DNA of 32,897 nucleotides from Methylocystis sp. (GTDB lineage: Bacteria; Pseudomonadota; Alphaproteobacteria; Rhizobiales; Beijerinckiaceae). The position numbers and the translations under genes were made by a program. The stretch is taken from contig JALHNQ010000039.1 of assembly GCA_022843405.1 (NCBI GenBank), positions 1-32,897 of the forward strand, read 5' to 3'. The notes under the pieces were generated by a model. That model did not search any database, was not told where the DNA came from, and worked only from the letters and a program-made list of their open reading frames with translations. Shown here piece by piece: positions 8,506 through 16,590 of the stretch; position 1 is the stretch's first letter, and each line of letters begins with the position of its first letter.

Positions 8506-8961
8506 TCAGCAGTCGCCCGCGTCGATTGAAACGTCGGCGATCGTCTTGCCTTCATTATTTTTGAGAGAATATCTGATGGTGGCGCCGCTCGCGCGACGCT
8601 GCGGCATCGTCTGACAAACACGCTCCTGCAGCTGGGTTTTCAGTTGAGCGAGCTTCTCGGGGCTGGCGACCAAAGTCCGGGCCGCTTCGTCGTCGACGAT
8701 CGTATAATTGTAATTGAAGGCGTTGCCCGGACCTGCCGACGTATTGTCCAGGCGAACGCCTTCGCTGACCATTTCGGGCAGGGTCGCGTTCACTTCGGCC
8801 GCCTCGCGCTCCAAGGTGAGCGAGAGAGGCTCGGGGTCTTCATCCAGGGAGAGACTCTCGCGGGTTTGCCTCGCCAGAAAAAAAGCCGCCGCCACGACGG
8901 CAATCACTGCGGCCGCTTCCCAAGCCCCTGTCCAAGATTTTGCGTCCCTCTCGTCCGTCAC
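8506..8961 (-). CDS. Membrane-anchored protein of unknown function
   Basis: A 151-residue protein with one N-terminal membrane segment (about 15-31, AAAVIAVVAAAFFLA) and a periplasmic remainder. The C-terminal part (YNYTIVDD, then LKTQLQERVCQ and a final VSIDAGDC) carries two Cys that could form a disulfide. It resembles a widespread family of small uncharacterised exported proteins, but I cannot name it. The start is GTG at 8961 with GCGAGG upstream. It stands alone between the receiver-like gene and usg. Confidence 0.72.
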   Translation of the reverse strand: MTDERDAKSWTGAWEAAAVIAVVAAAFFLARQTRESLSLDEDPEPLSLTLEREAAEVNATLPEMVSEGVRLDNTSAGPGNAFNYNYTIVDDEAARTLVASPEKLAQLKTQLQERVCQTMPQRRASGATIRYSLKNNEGKTIADVSIDAGDC

Positions 8962-9028
8962 GGCATGCCTCGCTTTGAAACCGCGGCGATTTTGTCTCGC
9001 CGAAGCTCGTTTCGCAAGGCGGCCGTGC

Positions 9029-9298
9029 TCAGTGCACTTTAAACTCGCCCTCGAGGAGCTTCATCTCAGCAGGCTTGATAAGGTTTGAATGCGCGACGAT
9101 GACTGAATGGAGCGGACCGTCGAGACTGCGCATCCAGAAATTGAGGAATTTGCGCAGTTCGGGAAAATCCGGATGGAGATCATATTCCTGCCAGATATAG
9201 GATTGGATGATTTTTGGATAATCCGGCAGACGGTAGAGAATATTCGCCGTCGTCAGGCCGTAGCCTTCGAGCTGCAGACGGAAGCCGCTGGACGCCAT
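9029..9298 (-). CDS. usg: Usg family protein
   Basis: An 89-residue soluble protein. The whole length fits the alphaproteobacterial Usg family: LEGYGLTTANILYRLPDYP, then WQEYDLHPDFPELRKFLNFW, and GPLHSV...NLIKPAE. The family is named for the gene upstream of trpF in Caulobacter; its function is unknown. GAGGAG lies 8 nt before the ATG at 9298. No trp gene is nearby, so the usual neighbour is missing. A GAGCGCC/GGCGCTC hairpin at 9432-9447 lies upstream. Confidence 0.9.
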   Translation of the reverse strand: MASSGFRLQLEGYGLTTANILYRLPDYPKIIQSYIWQEYDLHPDFPELRKFLNFWMRSLDGPLHSVIVAHSNLIKPAEMKLLEGEFKVH

Positions 9299-9461
9299 GA
9301 GCTTCTCCTCGGAGATGCGATTCGCTCCAGATTAGGAGCAAAATAACCGAGGGCAAGCGCATGAAGGACAGAGCCCTTCAAAAACAATGTGCTAGCAATA
9401 GACGCGGCTGAGCGCCAAAATCTCGCGCGGCGAGCGCCGTGGCGCTCTCGGCTGGCGTCGT

Positions 9462-9512
9462 TCAATCTTGCTCGAAGCCGCTGAACTCGATGCCGCAGAA
9501 AATCTGCGACAA
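9462..9512 (-). CDS. Short PqqA-like peptide frame, possibly a degenerate pqqA copy
   Basis: Read from TTG at 9512 (AGGA 4 nt upstream), the peptide is MSQIFCGIEFSGFEQD, 16 residues. It resembles the second half of the PqqA encoded 160 nt upstream on the same strand: both have C-(x)-G-[MI]-E-x-[TS]-[SG]-[YF]-E. The Glu is kept, but the Tyr that supplies the PQQ ring is Phe. The frame can also be opened from GTG at 9584 (40 residues). No codon-use test is possible at this size. It may be a decaying duplicate, a different modified peptide, or chance. Confidence 0.3.
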   Translation of the reverse strand: MSQIFCGIEFSGFEQD

Positions 9513-9560
9513 GCGATCCTGGCCTAGCGACCGGCCCGCCTGGCAGAATGTACGCGCAGC

Positions 9561-9598
9561 CGCGCTGGATTTGGGTGGAATCACCTAAATCCAGCGCG
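9561..9598. repeat. Strong hairpin downstream of pqqA
   Basis: A 17-bp stem (9561-9577 against 9582-9598) has one mismatch that becomes a G-U pair on the plus-strand transcript, and a 4-nt GAAT loop. It has no T-tract on either side, so it is not a classical terminator. It lies 75 nt after the pqqA stop and before the PqqA-like frame. It could limit read-through or stabilise the pqqA transcript; alternatively it is a protein binding site. Confidence 0.6.
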
Positions 9599-9672
9599 CG
9601 GGATCGATCTTAAAAGTTGAGAGCGCACGCGCGCAGCGCGCGCTGGCCCCTGCGCAGCAGGAATACCGCCGT

Positions 9673-9750
9673 TCAGAGTTCAGCTGATTCGTAGCTGGTG
9701 ATTTCCATGCCGACGCAGATTTCGATGAGAACGGGTTGCGACCATGCCAT
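9673..9750 (-). CDS. pqqA: Coenzyme PQQ precursor peptide PqqA
   Basis: A 25-residue peptide beginning MAWSQPVLIEICVGMEITSY. It carries the conserved Glu and Tyr in the E-x3-Y arrangement (EITSY); these two residues are crosslinked by PqqE and become pyrroloquinoline quinone. The MAW start is common in alphaproteobacterial PqqA. TGGAGGAG lies 6-8 nt before the ATG at 9750. No pqqBCDE follows, so the processing genes must be elsewhere. It sits beside a MoxY-like kinase and the mxa operon, whose product MxaF needs PQQ. A strong hairpin follows at 9561-9598. Confidence 0.95.
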   Translation of the reverse strand: MAWSQPVLIEICVGMEITSYESAEL

Positions 9751-9898
9751 GGCGTTGCTCCTCCAAAGTCGTTTCCGCCAGTGACGGCGGCTTTAGCGGA
9801 GAATAATGAGGGGCGGGCAGTTTTTCATCTTGAAACTTGCGTCATTGCCCTTGCCGAAGTTTCCCGATTGGCGCCGACGACGGTCCGTCGTCGCCTGA

Positions 9899-11287
9899 TC
9901 ACACGTCGTCGTCGCGCAGGGGAATCGACACAATGATCCGCGTGCCGCCGGACTCCGGCCTTTCGATCCGTTGCGCGCCACCAAGCGCGCGCACGCGTTC
10001 GTTCATGCCAAGCAGTCCCATGCCGGGAGCGAAGCCTTCCGAAAGGCCGCCCCCATTGTCCTCAATGGCGATTTTGAGTTGCGGCGACGCTTCCCCGTCG
10101 AGATCATGCGAGTCCGTTGGCGCGTCCAATCCGAATTCCAGCGTAACCTCGCCCCTGCTCGCGCCGGAGTGACGAAAAATATTGGTCACGGCCTCCTGTA
10201 CGACGCGATAGACGGCGAGCGCCGTTTCCTCGTCGAGCGGAGAAAGATCGTGGCGAACGATAAGCCGCAGATCGACCTCGGGATGAGACAGCGCCCAGGA
10301 GGCGAAGAGCGCCCTCAGCGCCGGCTCCAGACCAAGCTCTTCGAGACCCTTCGGCCGCAGCCGGTCGAGCAAGCCTCTGAACAGGGACTGAAGCGACTCG
10401 CTGGCCTTGTCGATGGTTGAACTCATCTGCCTTAGGCGGCCGATGTCGGGCGATGGCTGCGACACCAGCTCTTGTAGGGTCGCGGACGTCGCGCGAATCG
10501 AGAACAGGCAGGGGCCCGCCTCGTCATGCAGATCGCGCGCGATGTCCTTGCGTTCGTCCTCCTGCACCTGAAGAAGCCTGTCGACGAGTTCGCGGTTTTC
10601 CTGCTTGACGCGATCGAGCGTCGCGCCGAGCGAATTCAGCGCGGCCGCTATCGATTTGAATTCGGTCGCCCCGCCGAGCGACAGCCGAACGCCGCTCTTG
10701 CCCGCCTCCAACTGTGCAAGGCCGGACTTCAAGGCGTCGAAGGGCGCAAACGAGTAACGCAGGAATAGGAGAACAAGCGTCAGGAAGACGATCGTGACCG
10801 CCAGGCTGATGGCCGCAAGCCACACCATGTCCGACCAGATCTCTTCGAGTTCGTCGAATGGATTCGAAATCACCAAGATTTTACTGTAGGCGCGCCCGCC
10901 GACGATCACGGGGATCGTCATGACCCTCGGCGCGGCGCCAACAAGCTTCACAAACCATTCCGGAACGCCGCGATCGGAATGCCGGATTTTTTCCAGCCAA
11001 TCCGTCGGCGGCGGTTCATTGGCGGCGAGAATCTCGACATCCGAATGGCGAAGATTGCCAAGCGACGCATAAAGACGCCGCAGCGCCGGCGCCGGATCTT
11101 CATCTTCGGGAAGATTTGCTATTGTCGTCAAGATAACTTCCCGCATTAATCTGAGATTGCTTCCCGCTTCTGCGTGCACCCGCGGTCCGGCGTGAAGAAG
11201 CTGAATCGCAAGATTGATGAGCAGCGTCGCGACAAGCACGACGCCGATCAGCCACCCAAGTCTGGCTTTAAGCGAAAATCCGAGCAT
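9899..11287 (-). CDS. Sensor histidine kinase, NarX/UhpB type (MoxY-like)
   Basis: A 462-residue inner-membrane kinase. Membrane segments at about 10-30 and 155-177 enclose a periplasmic sensor of about 120 residues. A HAMP-like stretch follows, then a HisKA_3 dimerisation domain with phospho-His254 (ERKDIARDLHDEAG). The ATPase domain has N369 in VQEAVTNIFRHS, DNGGGL (about 420-430) and GLLGMNERV. It is divergent from a NarL-type regulator, 116 nt apart, so the two are almost certainly a pair. By family and place they resemble MoxY/MoxX of Paracoccus, which control methanol oxidation. The stimulus is unknown. Confidence 0.88.
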   Translation of the reverse strand: MLGFSLKARLGWLIGVVLVATLLINLAIQLLHAGPRVHAEAGSNLRLMREVILTTIANLPEDEDPAPALRRLYASLGNLRHSDVEILAANEPPPTDWLEKIRHSDRGVPEWFVKLVGAAPRVMTIPVIVGGRAYSKILVISNPFDELEEIWSDMVWLAAISLAVTIVFLTLVLLFLRYSFAPFDALKSGLAQLEAGKSGVRLSLGGATEFKSIAAALNSLGATLDRVKQENRELVDRLLQVQEDERKDIARDLHDEAGPCLFSIRATSATLQELVSQPSPDIGRLRQMSSTIDKASESLQSLFRGLLDRLRPKGLEELGLEPALRALFASWALSHPEVDLRLIVRHDLSPLDEETALAVYRVVQEAVTNIFRHSGASRGEVTLEFGLDAPTDSHDLDGEASPQLKIAIEDNGGGLSEGFAPGMGLLGMNERVRALGGAQRIERPESGGTRIIVSIPLRDDDV

Positions 11288-11403
11288 GATAAGCGCCCTC
11301 GTCCGCCGGCCCGCGCTTTGCCGTTGACGATCGCTGACGATCGATTGACAAGACTGGCGGTTCCCACATCATAAGTTTTGGCTATCAAACAAGCGAAAAA
11401 ACA

Positions 11404-12036
11404 ATGCGCGTTCTCATCGTCGACGACCACCCAATGGTGATCGAGGGCTGCCGCGGCATGCTTTCGGGACACAAGGACATCGAAGTGCTCGAGGCGCACA
11501 ACGCCGACGAGGCGCTTGACGCCTATGCCGCCGCGCCGCCCGACGTTGTCGTGCTCGACATCAATCTTCCTGGCGTCTCGGGCTTCGAACTGCTGCGCCG
11601 GATATTAAAGCGTGACGCAAACGCCAAAATCATCGTCTTCACCATGAACGACGATCCGGTATTTGCGGCGCGCGCCATAGAGGGCGGCGCGCGCGGCTAT
11701 GTCGCGAAGAACGAGGATCCGCGCGTCTTCATCAAGGCGATCCGGGCGGCGGCGGAGGGCGAGCGCTATCTGTCGAACGCCTTTGCGCTGAAGCTCGCCT
11801 TCGCCGATCAGAGCCGCGCCAGCAATCCGCTCGACGCCCTCAACGGTCGGGAAATCGAAATCCTGCGCAATCTCGCCGACGGCAAGGATATGACCGAAAT
11901 CGCGCATATTCTGAAGGTCTCCTACAAGACTGTCGCGAACAACTGCATTTTGTTGAAGCGCAAGCTCGGCGCGCGTTCGAAGGCGGACCTTTTGCGCATC
12001 GCCGTCGAAAACAAGGTTGCGATGAAGCTTGTCTAG
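11404..12036 (+). CDS. NarL/FixJ-type response regulator (MoxX/MxaB-like)
   Basis: A 210-residue two-domain regulator. The receiver has D7/D8 (LIVDDHP), phosphoacceptor D52 (VVVLDINLPGVSG), T79 (FTMND) and the K101 region (GYVAKNED). The LuxR-type helix-turn-helix is at about 145-200 (LNGREIEILRNLADG, then MTEIAHILKVSYKTVANN). It should bind DNA when phosphorylated by the divergent kinase. Its position at the end of the mxa operon matches mxaB in Methylorubrum and moxX in Paracoccus, which activate methanol dehydrogenase genes. It converges with the mxa-side lipoprotein gene, 5 nt between stops. Confidence 0.88.
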   Translation: MRVLIVDDHPMVIEGCRGMLSGHKDIEVLEAHNADEALDAYAAAPPDVVVLDINLPGVSGFELLRRILKRDANAKIIVFTMNDDPVFAARAIEGGARGYVAKNEDPRVFIKAIRAAAEGERYLSNAFALKLAFADQSRASNPLDALNGREIEILRNLADGKDMTEIAHILKVSYKTVANNCILLKRKLGARSKADLLRIAVENKVAMKLV

Positions 12037-12041
12037 ACGCG

Positions 12042-12551
12042 CTATCTGAATTGCCTTTGCGTCTTGTAGCGCGAAGCGAGCATCTGCAGCGCCACATCGC
12101 GCTCAATTCCGGCATGGCGCAGATTGTAATAGTGCTGGCAAAGCTGGCCATAGGTCTGCTTTTGTCCCGCCGCCGCCGCGACGTCGACAAGAGAGCTGAT
12201 CAACTGTGCGAAGTTTTCCGCGTGGCCGTCCGCCGCCAGCATCTCGCCAATCTGAGCTGTGCGGTTCGCGAGCATGCGGTCTGTCTCCAGGAAATGCGCC
12301 CGCGCCGAGAGCAGGGCTGCGCGTATGCGCTCCACCGCGGGTTCCCGTTCGCTGACGGCGGCGCCGCCGGCTTCGCGTCGAGCCAGCCAAAGCGCGGGCT
12401 CCATATGATCGGTGGCACGCAACCAAATATTGGCGCCCTTGCCGTCATCCGGTTCGATCATGTCGTCCTGCTGGGCGCTGCGCCTCTCTTCGCCGCAAGC
12501 GGCGAAGAGCGCGCAAACGCCCGCGACAATGATCGCTGCGCGACATCGCAT
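12042..12551 (-). CDS. Putative lipoprotein at the end of the mxa operon
   Basis: A 169-residue protein with a lipoprotein signal (AIIVAGVCALFAACGEE, lipidated Cys about 19) and a mostly helical mature part rich in Ala, Arg and Gln. It ends MLASRYKTQRQFR. It begins 8 nt after the mxaD stop, so it is in the same operon. In Methylorubrum, mxaE and mxaH follow mxaD; this gene holds that place, but I cannot match its sequence to either with confidence. It is probably a periplasmic accessory protein of methanol oxidation. Confidence 0.72.
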   Translation of the reverse strand: MRCRAAIIVAGVCALFAACGEERRSAQQDDMIEPDDGKGANIWLRATDHMEPALWLARREAGGAAVSEREPAVERIRAALLSARAHFLETDRMLANRTAQIGEMLAADGHAENFAQLISSLVDVAAAAGQKQTYGQLCQHYYNLRHAGIERDVALQMLASRYKTQRQFR

Positions 12552-12559
12552 CGCCGCGG

Positions 12560-13084
12560 CTATTTCCCTTCAGCCTTTTTCTTCAAGCCTTGCAAACCGT
12601 CATGCAGGAAGCTCGACATCGCCGCGCGCGCCGCGTCGTCATTGAGGTTTTCCGGAGGCTCGTTGCTCGTGTCGCCGCGATAGAGACGGCCGTACCATTT
12701 CACCAGGCTACCGCCCGCCGGCGCAGGCTCGATGATGAACGTCAGCGTGTAGGAACTTACCGGCATCGCATCGAGATTTGGATCCGACATGCGCCAGGAC
12801 AGTTTGAACGTCCCCGGATCATATTCGTCGAGACCTTCCTTCAAAACGCCGCCTTTTTTGAAAGCAATTTCGCGTTCCGCGCCCGCGGCGTTCCCGCCCG
12901 TCGCCTTCACCGATTGAATGTCGGGATGCCAATTCGCGAGCCCGTCGAACTTTCCGGCGAGGGCCCACACGGCTTTGGGGTCGGCGGCGATGACAATCGA
13001 CTCGTCAACCTTTATCGGCGTCGGTCCATGCGCGAGCGCGGGCGCGCAAATCAGAAGGGCGAAGAGCCCCAGCAGCTTGTTCAT
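12560..13084 (-). CDS. mxaD: MxaD, periplasmic SRPBCC-family methanol oxidation protein
   Basis: A 174-residue exported protein with a signal peptide (MNKLLGLFALLICAPALA, cut before HGPTP). A START/polyketide-cyclase-like fold follows (VDESIVIAADPKAVWALAGK, then WHPDIQSVKATGG, later YTLTFIIEPAPAGGSLVKW). MxaD is reported to ease electron transfer between methanol dehydrogenase and cytochrome cL; it is not strictly required. The start at 13084 is set by AGGGAG upstream and by the signal peptide, and it overlaps the mxaL stop by 4 nt. Confidence 0.9.
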   Translation of the reverse strand: MNKLLGLFALLICAPALAHGPTPIKVDESIVIAADPKAVWALAGKFDGLANWHPDIQSVKATGGNAAGAEREIAFKKGGVLKEGLDEYDPGTFKLSWRMSDPNLDAMPVSSYTLTFIIEPAPAGGSLVKWYGRLYRGDTSNEPPENLNDDAARAAMSSFLHDGLQGLKKKAEGK

Positions 13085-14085
13085 TTGGATCTCCCTGGTT
13101 GCGGATGTCGAGTAAGCGCGGCCCGCCGCATTTCGGCCAAAGCCCGAGCGAGCGAAGGTCCTGCAGCGGCAAAAAAAGTGGAAAGCGCCGCCGCCGCGCC
13201 GAAGAACGGACGTAAGTCGAAAGCGGCTTCGCGCGGCCGGGCGGAGGCGATGGCGGCATAGTCCGTCCACAGACTCTTCCCGTCTTCGAGATGGGCGTAG
13301 GCGAGACCGGTTTTTTCGGCGAGCGAACGCAGATAGTCTTCCTTCACGGAAGACAGATGTTCGACGCCGACCGCCGCCGCGGCGCCGAAGGGCGCGTTAC
13401 GCGCATTATAGCCCTCCCGCCGCTCGGCGCCTTCGGGCGGCAAGCCGAAACGACTCTCGTGCGGAACGTCATCGACGCCGAGGAATCCAATTTCGCGACC
13501 CCGATCGTCAAATTTCGGAATGGGAGAAAGCTCATAGCCGCCGACCCCGACGATGAGGCCGCGCAGCTCGCCGCCGCGCCCGTCAAACGTCGGCGCGCCG
13601 CGCGCCGGAAGCGGCGGCGCCTCCTGCCCGTCCGTGAAGAACAGGAGATCGCTATTTAAGCGCCGCGCCATTTCGATGGCGCCAAAGAGGCCCGCCGACA
13701 CGCGGCTGTCGCCTTCCCAGGCCATGCGCCAATCGAGCGCCTCGATCGAGGCTTCGAGCGGCGCAAAGTCGCGGCAAACGTCGATCGGCTCGAACAACAG
13801 AAATGTCTTGCGTTCGCTAAAAACGCCGAGACCGACATGCGATGGACAAGGCATTTCGGCAAGCATGGCGCGAAGCGCCGCCTTCACGGCGTCGAGGCGG
13901 CTGATCGGCCGCCCAGACGCCGCATAATCACGAACATTCATGCTGCCGGTGATGTCGACGACGGCGAGCAGGTCGAAAGACGGACGTCGAACCGTGATCT
14001 TTGGCGCGACGAAAGCGGCGACGAGTGACAGCATGGCCAGCGTGAGCAAGACGAGCCGTGGATCGCGCAGGTCCGGCCGCATCAT
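13081..14085 (-). CDS. mxaL: MxaL, von Willebrand A-domain membrane protein
   Basis: A 334-residue protein with an N-terminal membrane segment (about 10-28) and a vWA domain carrying a MIDAS-type motif D44-x-T46-x-S48 (VVDITGSMN), with Thr where Ser is usual. A second acidic element is FFTDGQEA, and a hydrophobic segment is near the C terminus (FFGAAAALSTFFAAAG). MxaL acts with MxaA and MxaK in calcium insertion into methanol dehydrogenase in Methylorubrum. The start ATG at 14085 overlaps the mxaK stop; an ATG one codon later is equally possible. Confidence 0.9.
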   Translation of the reverse strand: MMRPDLRDPRLVLLTLAMLSLVAAFVAPKITVRRPSFDLLAVVDITGSMNVRDYAASGRPISRLDAVKAALRAMLAEMPCPSHVGLGVFSERKTFLLFEPIDVCRDFAPLEASIEALDWRMAWEGDSRVSAGLFGAIEMARRLNSDLLFFTDGQEAPPLPARGAPTFDGRGGELRGLIVGVGGYELSPIPKFDDRGREIGFLGVDDVPHESRFGLPPEGAERREGYNARNAPFGAAAAVGVEHLSSVKEDYLRSLAEKTGLAYAHLEDGKSLWTDYAAIASARPREAAFDLRPFFGAAAALSTFFAAAGPSLARALAEMRRAALTRHPQPGRSK

Positions 14086-14690
14086 GGCAGCCCCTTCGGC
14101 TTGCCGGGAATGTCGGTCCAGAGTTTTTTGGGATCGACGCTCAGTTCGTCGCCGCCCTTTCTTTCGAAATCCGGAAAGTCTCGAACAAGCCGCGCGGCGA
14201 CGTCCAAATTGAATTTGGCGTCCCAATATTGCGGCGCGAGCTGCAACGCGCGGCGATATTCGCGTTTGGCGAGGTTGACAAAGGGATTGGCTGCATCGAG
14301 TTCGGACCGTTGGATGTGGTCGAACGCCTTGCGCAGCAGCGCATTGGCCAGGAGGTAGTGTCCACGCGCGCGCAGGTCGAAGCTTTCGTCCCGATTGAGC
14401 GCCTCCACCATCGCGCGCGCACGGTCGATTTCCCCTCGCTTCGCGAGAAAAGCGATGCGGGCAAGAAGCGTCTCGGGCCTGGCGCTGGCGTCAACGCCAA
14501 TATCGCGGCCCTGCTCCAGCGCCTCGATGGCGTCGTTGGCGTCGATCGCGCCGCGCCAATCGACGAACGACATGGCTGTCGCCACGACAAGCGCGAGGCA
14601 GAGCACGACGAGAAGCGATGATCGCGCTTCGCGCCAGAGCGCCGTCGCTCTGGCGTGGAGGGCTGCGGCGCGCGTCATAAAAAACGTCAT
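14082..14690 (-). CDS. mxaK: MxaK, methanol dehydrogenase maturation protein
   Basis: A 202-residue protein with one N-terminal membrane anchor (about 24-42, SSLLVVLCLALVVATAMSF). The periplasmic part looks TPR-like and helical (ARIAFLAKRGEIDRARAMVE, then AKREYRRALQLAPQYWDAKF). The gene order C-K-L and the 4-nt overlaps on both sides identify it as mxaK, whose family is poorly conserved in sequence. It is thought to support calcium insertion with MxaA and MxaL. Confidence 0.86.
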   Translation of the reverse strand: MTFFMTRAAALHARATALWREARSSLLVVLCLALVVATAMSFVDWRGAIDANDAIEALEQGRDIGVDASARPETLLARIAFLAKRGEIDRARAMVEALNRDESFDLRARGHYLLANALLRKAFDHIQRSELDAANPFVNLAKREYRRALQLAPQYWDAKFNLDVAARLVRDFPDFERKGGDELSVDPKKLWTDIPGKPKGLP

Positions 14691-15688
14691 CGCGCGCCGC
14701 CTTTGACGCCCAAACCAACTTCGGCGAGCTTCGCGACCACGAGCAACGACGTGGCGACAAACGCCAGCGCGAAAGCCCAGGCGCCGAGATCGGTGCGCGG
14801 CATTTTTTCGACATAATGGACGGGATGGCGCTCGAGCCGGTCGATCTGCTTTAAAGCCTCCTCCGTCGCTTCGGCGCTTTCCGCCTCGAAGCCGCGGTAC
14901 GGAACGCCGAGCGATCTGAAGAAAAGATCGAGATGGCGCTCCGGCGCGGCCTGCGGCGACTCGTCATCCTCCGCCGCTATGTCGGCAATCCCTCTGCTGC
15001 CTTCGGTGCGCAAGAATAGCCAGTAGAGACTGACATTCGTCTTGCGGAATTCCGCTTTCAGATCGTCGCGCAGCTTCGGATCGATGACGCCGGCGCCGTC
15101 GGATATGAGCAGCACCGCGCGCGACAGATCGGCTTCGCTGGTCTTGAACATCGACAACGCCATCGCCAGCCCGCGGGCGATATTGGTATAGTCGAGTCCC
15201 GGGCGATCGATCGCATCGATCGCGGCTTTTGTGGAGTCGAGATGATCCGAGATTGGCGTCACGAGCATCGGCGCGGTCGAAAACGCTGCGACGCCGACGA
15301 GATCGTGACGACGCGCCTCGACGAAGCGCTTTAGAATGCGCTTCGCCGCCGCGGCCTTCGACTCCTCGCCTCCGGACGGCGTTCGCCCCGCGAAGGTCTC
15401 GTTCATGCTGCCGCTGCGGTCGATCAGCATGACGAGCTGCGCGCCTTCGGCGAAGCGCTCCTGTTCCGCGCCAGCAATGTGGGGACCGGCCGCGCCGAAG
15501 AGACTCGCGCCGATCGCGATGACGCCGCCGAGCTTGAGAAAACCTCCGGCCACAGCCGAAAGACTGTCGGCAGGCACTGATAAAAGCGAAGGTATCGTGT
15601 TCTCGCGCAGGACGGATCGCAGAAGCGGGATCAGCGCCAGCGGCGCCAAAAACAGCGCCTCAATGTGATCAAAGCCGAGAGCGTTCAT
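14687..15688 (-). CDS. mxaC: MxaC, von Willebrand A-domain membrane protein
   Basis: A 333-residue protein with hydrophobic segments at about 8-25 and 45-66 and near the C terminus (about 303-322). A vWA domain lies between, with the MIDAS motif D90-x-S92-x-S94 (VMLIDRSGSMN), a Thr in the GLDYTNIARGL loop and D in LLISDGAG. These are the metal-site residues of BatA/BatB-type proteins, which work with MoxR ATPases. It overlaps mxaA by 4 nt upstream and mxaK by 4 nt downstream. Confidence 0.9.
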   Translation of the reverse strand: MNALGFDHIEALFLAPLALIPLLRSVLRENTIPSLLSVPADSLSAVAGGFLKLGGVIAIGASLFGAAGPHIAGAEQERFAEGAQLVMLIDRSGSMNETFAGRTPSGGEESKAAAAKRILKRFVEARRHDLVGVAAFSTAPMLVTPISDHLDSTKAAIDAIDRPGLDYTNIARGLAMALSMFKTSEADLSRAVLLISDGAGVIDPKLRDDLKAEFRKTNVSLYWLFLRTEGSRGIADIAAEDDESPQAAPERHLDLFFRSLGVPYRGFEAESAEATEEALKQIDRLERHPVHYVEKMPRTDLGAWAFALAFVATSLLVVAKLAEVGLGVKGGAR

Positions 15689-16590
15689 CCCGAGCGCTCC
15701 CGCCTGGCGAGGGCGCTCACGAATTGCGCGAGCTGCTCCGCGTGGAAATCGTCGCCTAACTGTTCGCCGCCGAAGAAACGGCGCTTCGAGGCCGAAAAGA
15801 ACCGTTCGAAATCCATCCGCAGCGGCCCGAATTCGGGACGCCTGCGCAGGAAATCGGGAAGATCGGCCGCTAGCAAAGTCGCGCCATTGGTCGTATCGAG
15901 CGCGCGATGCACCGACTGGATCGCCGCGTCCAATTCACTGTCGTCACCGGCGCGCCGTGTCGAGAATTCGTTGGCAAGCGCCGAGAAGACGCGCGCTCTA
16001 CGTCGCTGAAAGGGAGGCCAGGCGCGATCGCGCGCGACGAGGGCGAAGGCCAGCAAGGCGGCGACGCCCGCGCCGATTGCGAGACGTCGCGGCGTCGCTT
16101 CGTCAACAAAGGGCGCCGACCCGTCCGGACGCATATAGTCGGTCGCCTCTTCCTGCTTCTGCGGCGCAACCTCGCGTAAGGGCGAGACGCCGACGCGCCA
16201 CGCCGGAACCTTGACGGTCTCCGCACCCGCCGCCGTCGAAATGGCGAGATCGAAGCTTGGAATTTCAATGTCCCGCGCATCGAGCGCGACATAGAAATTC
16301 TGATAGGTAAGATCGAGACGCCACAAGCGGGCGCCGTTTTCAACGCTCTCGCTAAGCTTGACGTCCCGAAGATCGAGCGAACCGATCAGCGGACCGGGCT
16401 TCGGTAAGGAAGCGCGCGAAAGCGCGGCGTTCTGTGGAGCCGACACATCGACGCGCGCATGGATGAGATCGCCGACAAAATAGCCGAAGGGGCGCGCCGA
16501 GCGGATGCGCGCCGTCAACTCCTGAGCGGCGGCGGAGAGCGTTGCGACGAGTGCGAGGACGAGACAGGCAATGCGCATCGCGCGCCTCAC
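15685..16590 (-). CDS. mxaA: MxaA, calcium-insertion accessory protein
   Basis: About 300 residues. A signal peptide (RIACLVLALVATLSAAA) is followed by a beta-rich periplasmic domain (about 24-150), a membrane helix near 172-187 (LAIGAGVAALLAFALVA) and a helical C-terminal part. mxaA mutants of Methylorubrum make a methanol dehydrogenase lacking calcium. Two starts are possible: GTG at 16590, which overlaps the mxaS stop as in the other junctions, or ATG at 16578 with GAGGCG upstream. The signal peptide fits either. Confidence 0.88.
   Translation of the reverse strand: MRRAMRIACLVLALVATLSAAAQELTARIRSARPFGYFVGDLIHARVDVSAPQNAALSRASLPKPGPLIGSLDLRDVKLSESVENGARLWRLDLTYQNFYVALDARDIEIPSFDLAISTAAGAETVKVPAWRVGVSPLREVAPQKQEEATDYMRPDGSAPFVDEATPRRLAIGAGVAALLAFALVARDRAWPPFQRRRARVFSALANEFSTRRAGDDSELDAAIQSVHRALDTTNGATLLAADLPDFLRRRPEFGPLRMDFERFFSASKRRFFGGEQLGDDFHAEQLAQFVSALARRERSG

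Noticed and set aside
9432-9447. GAGCGCC-GT-GGCGCTC hairpin as a terminator
   Set aside because: The stem is short with a tight loop, and no T-tract follows on either strand.
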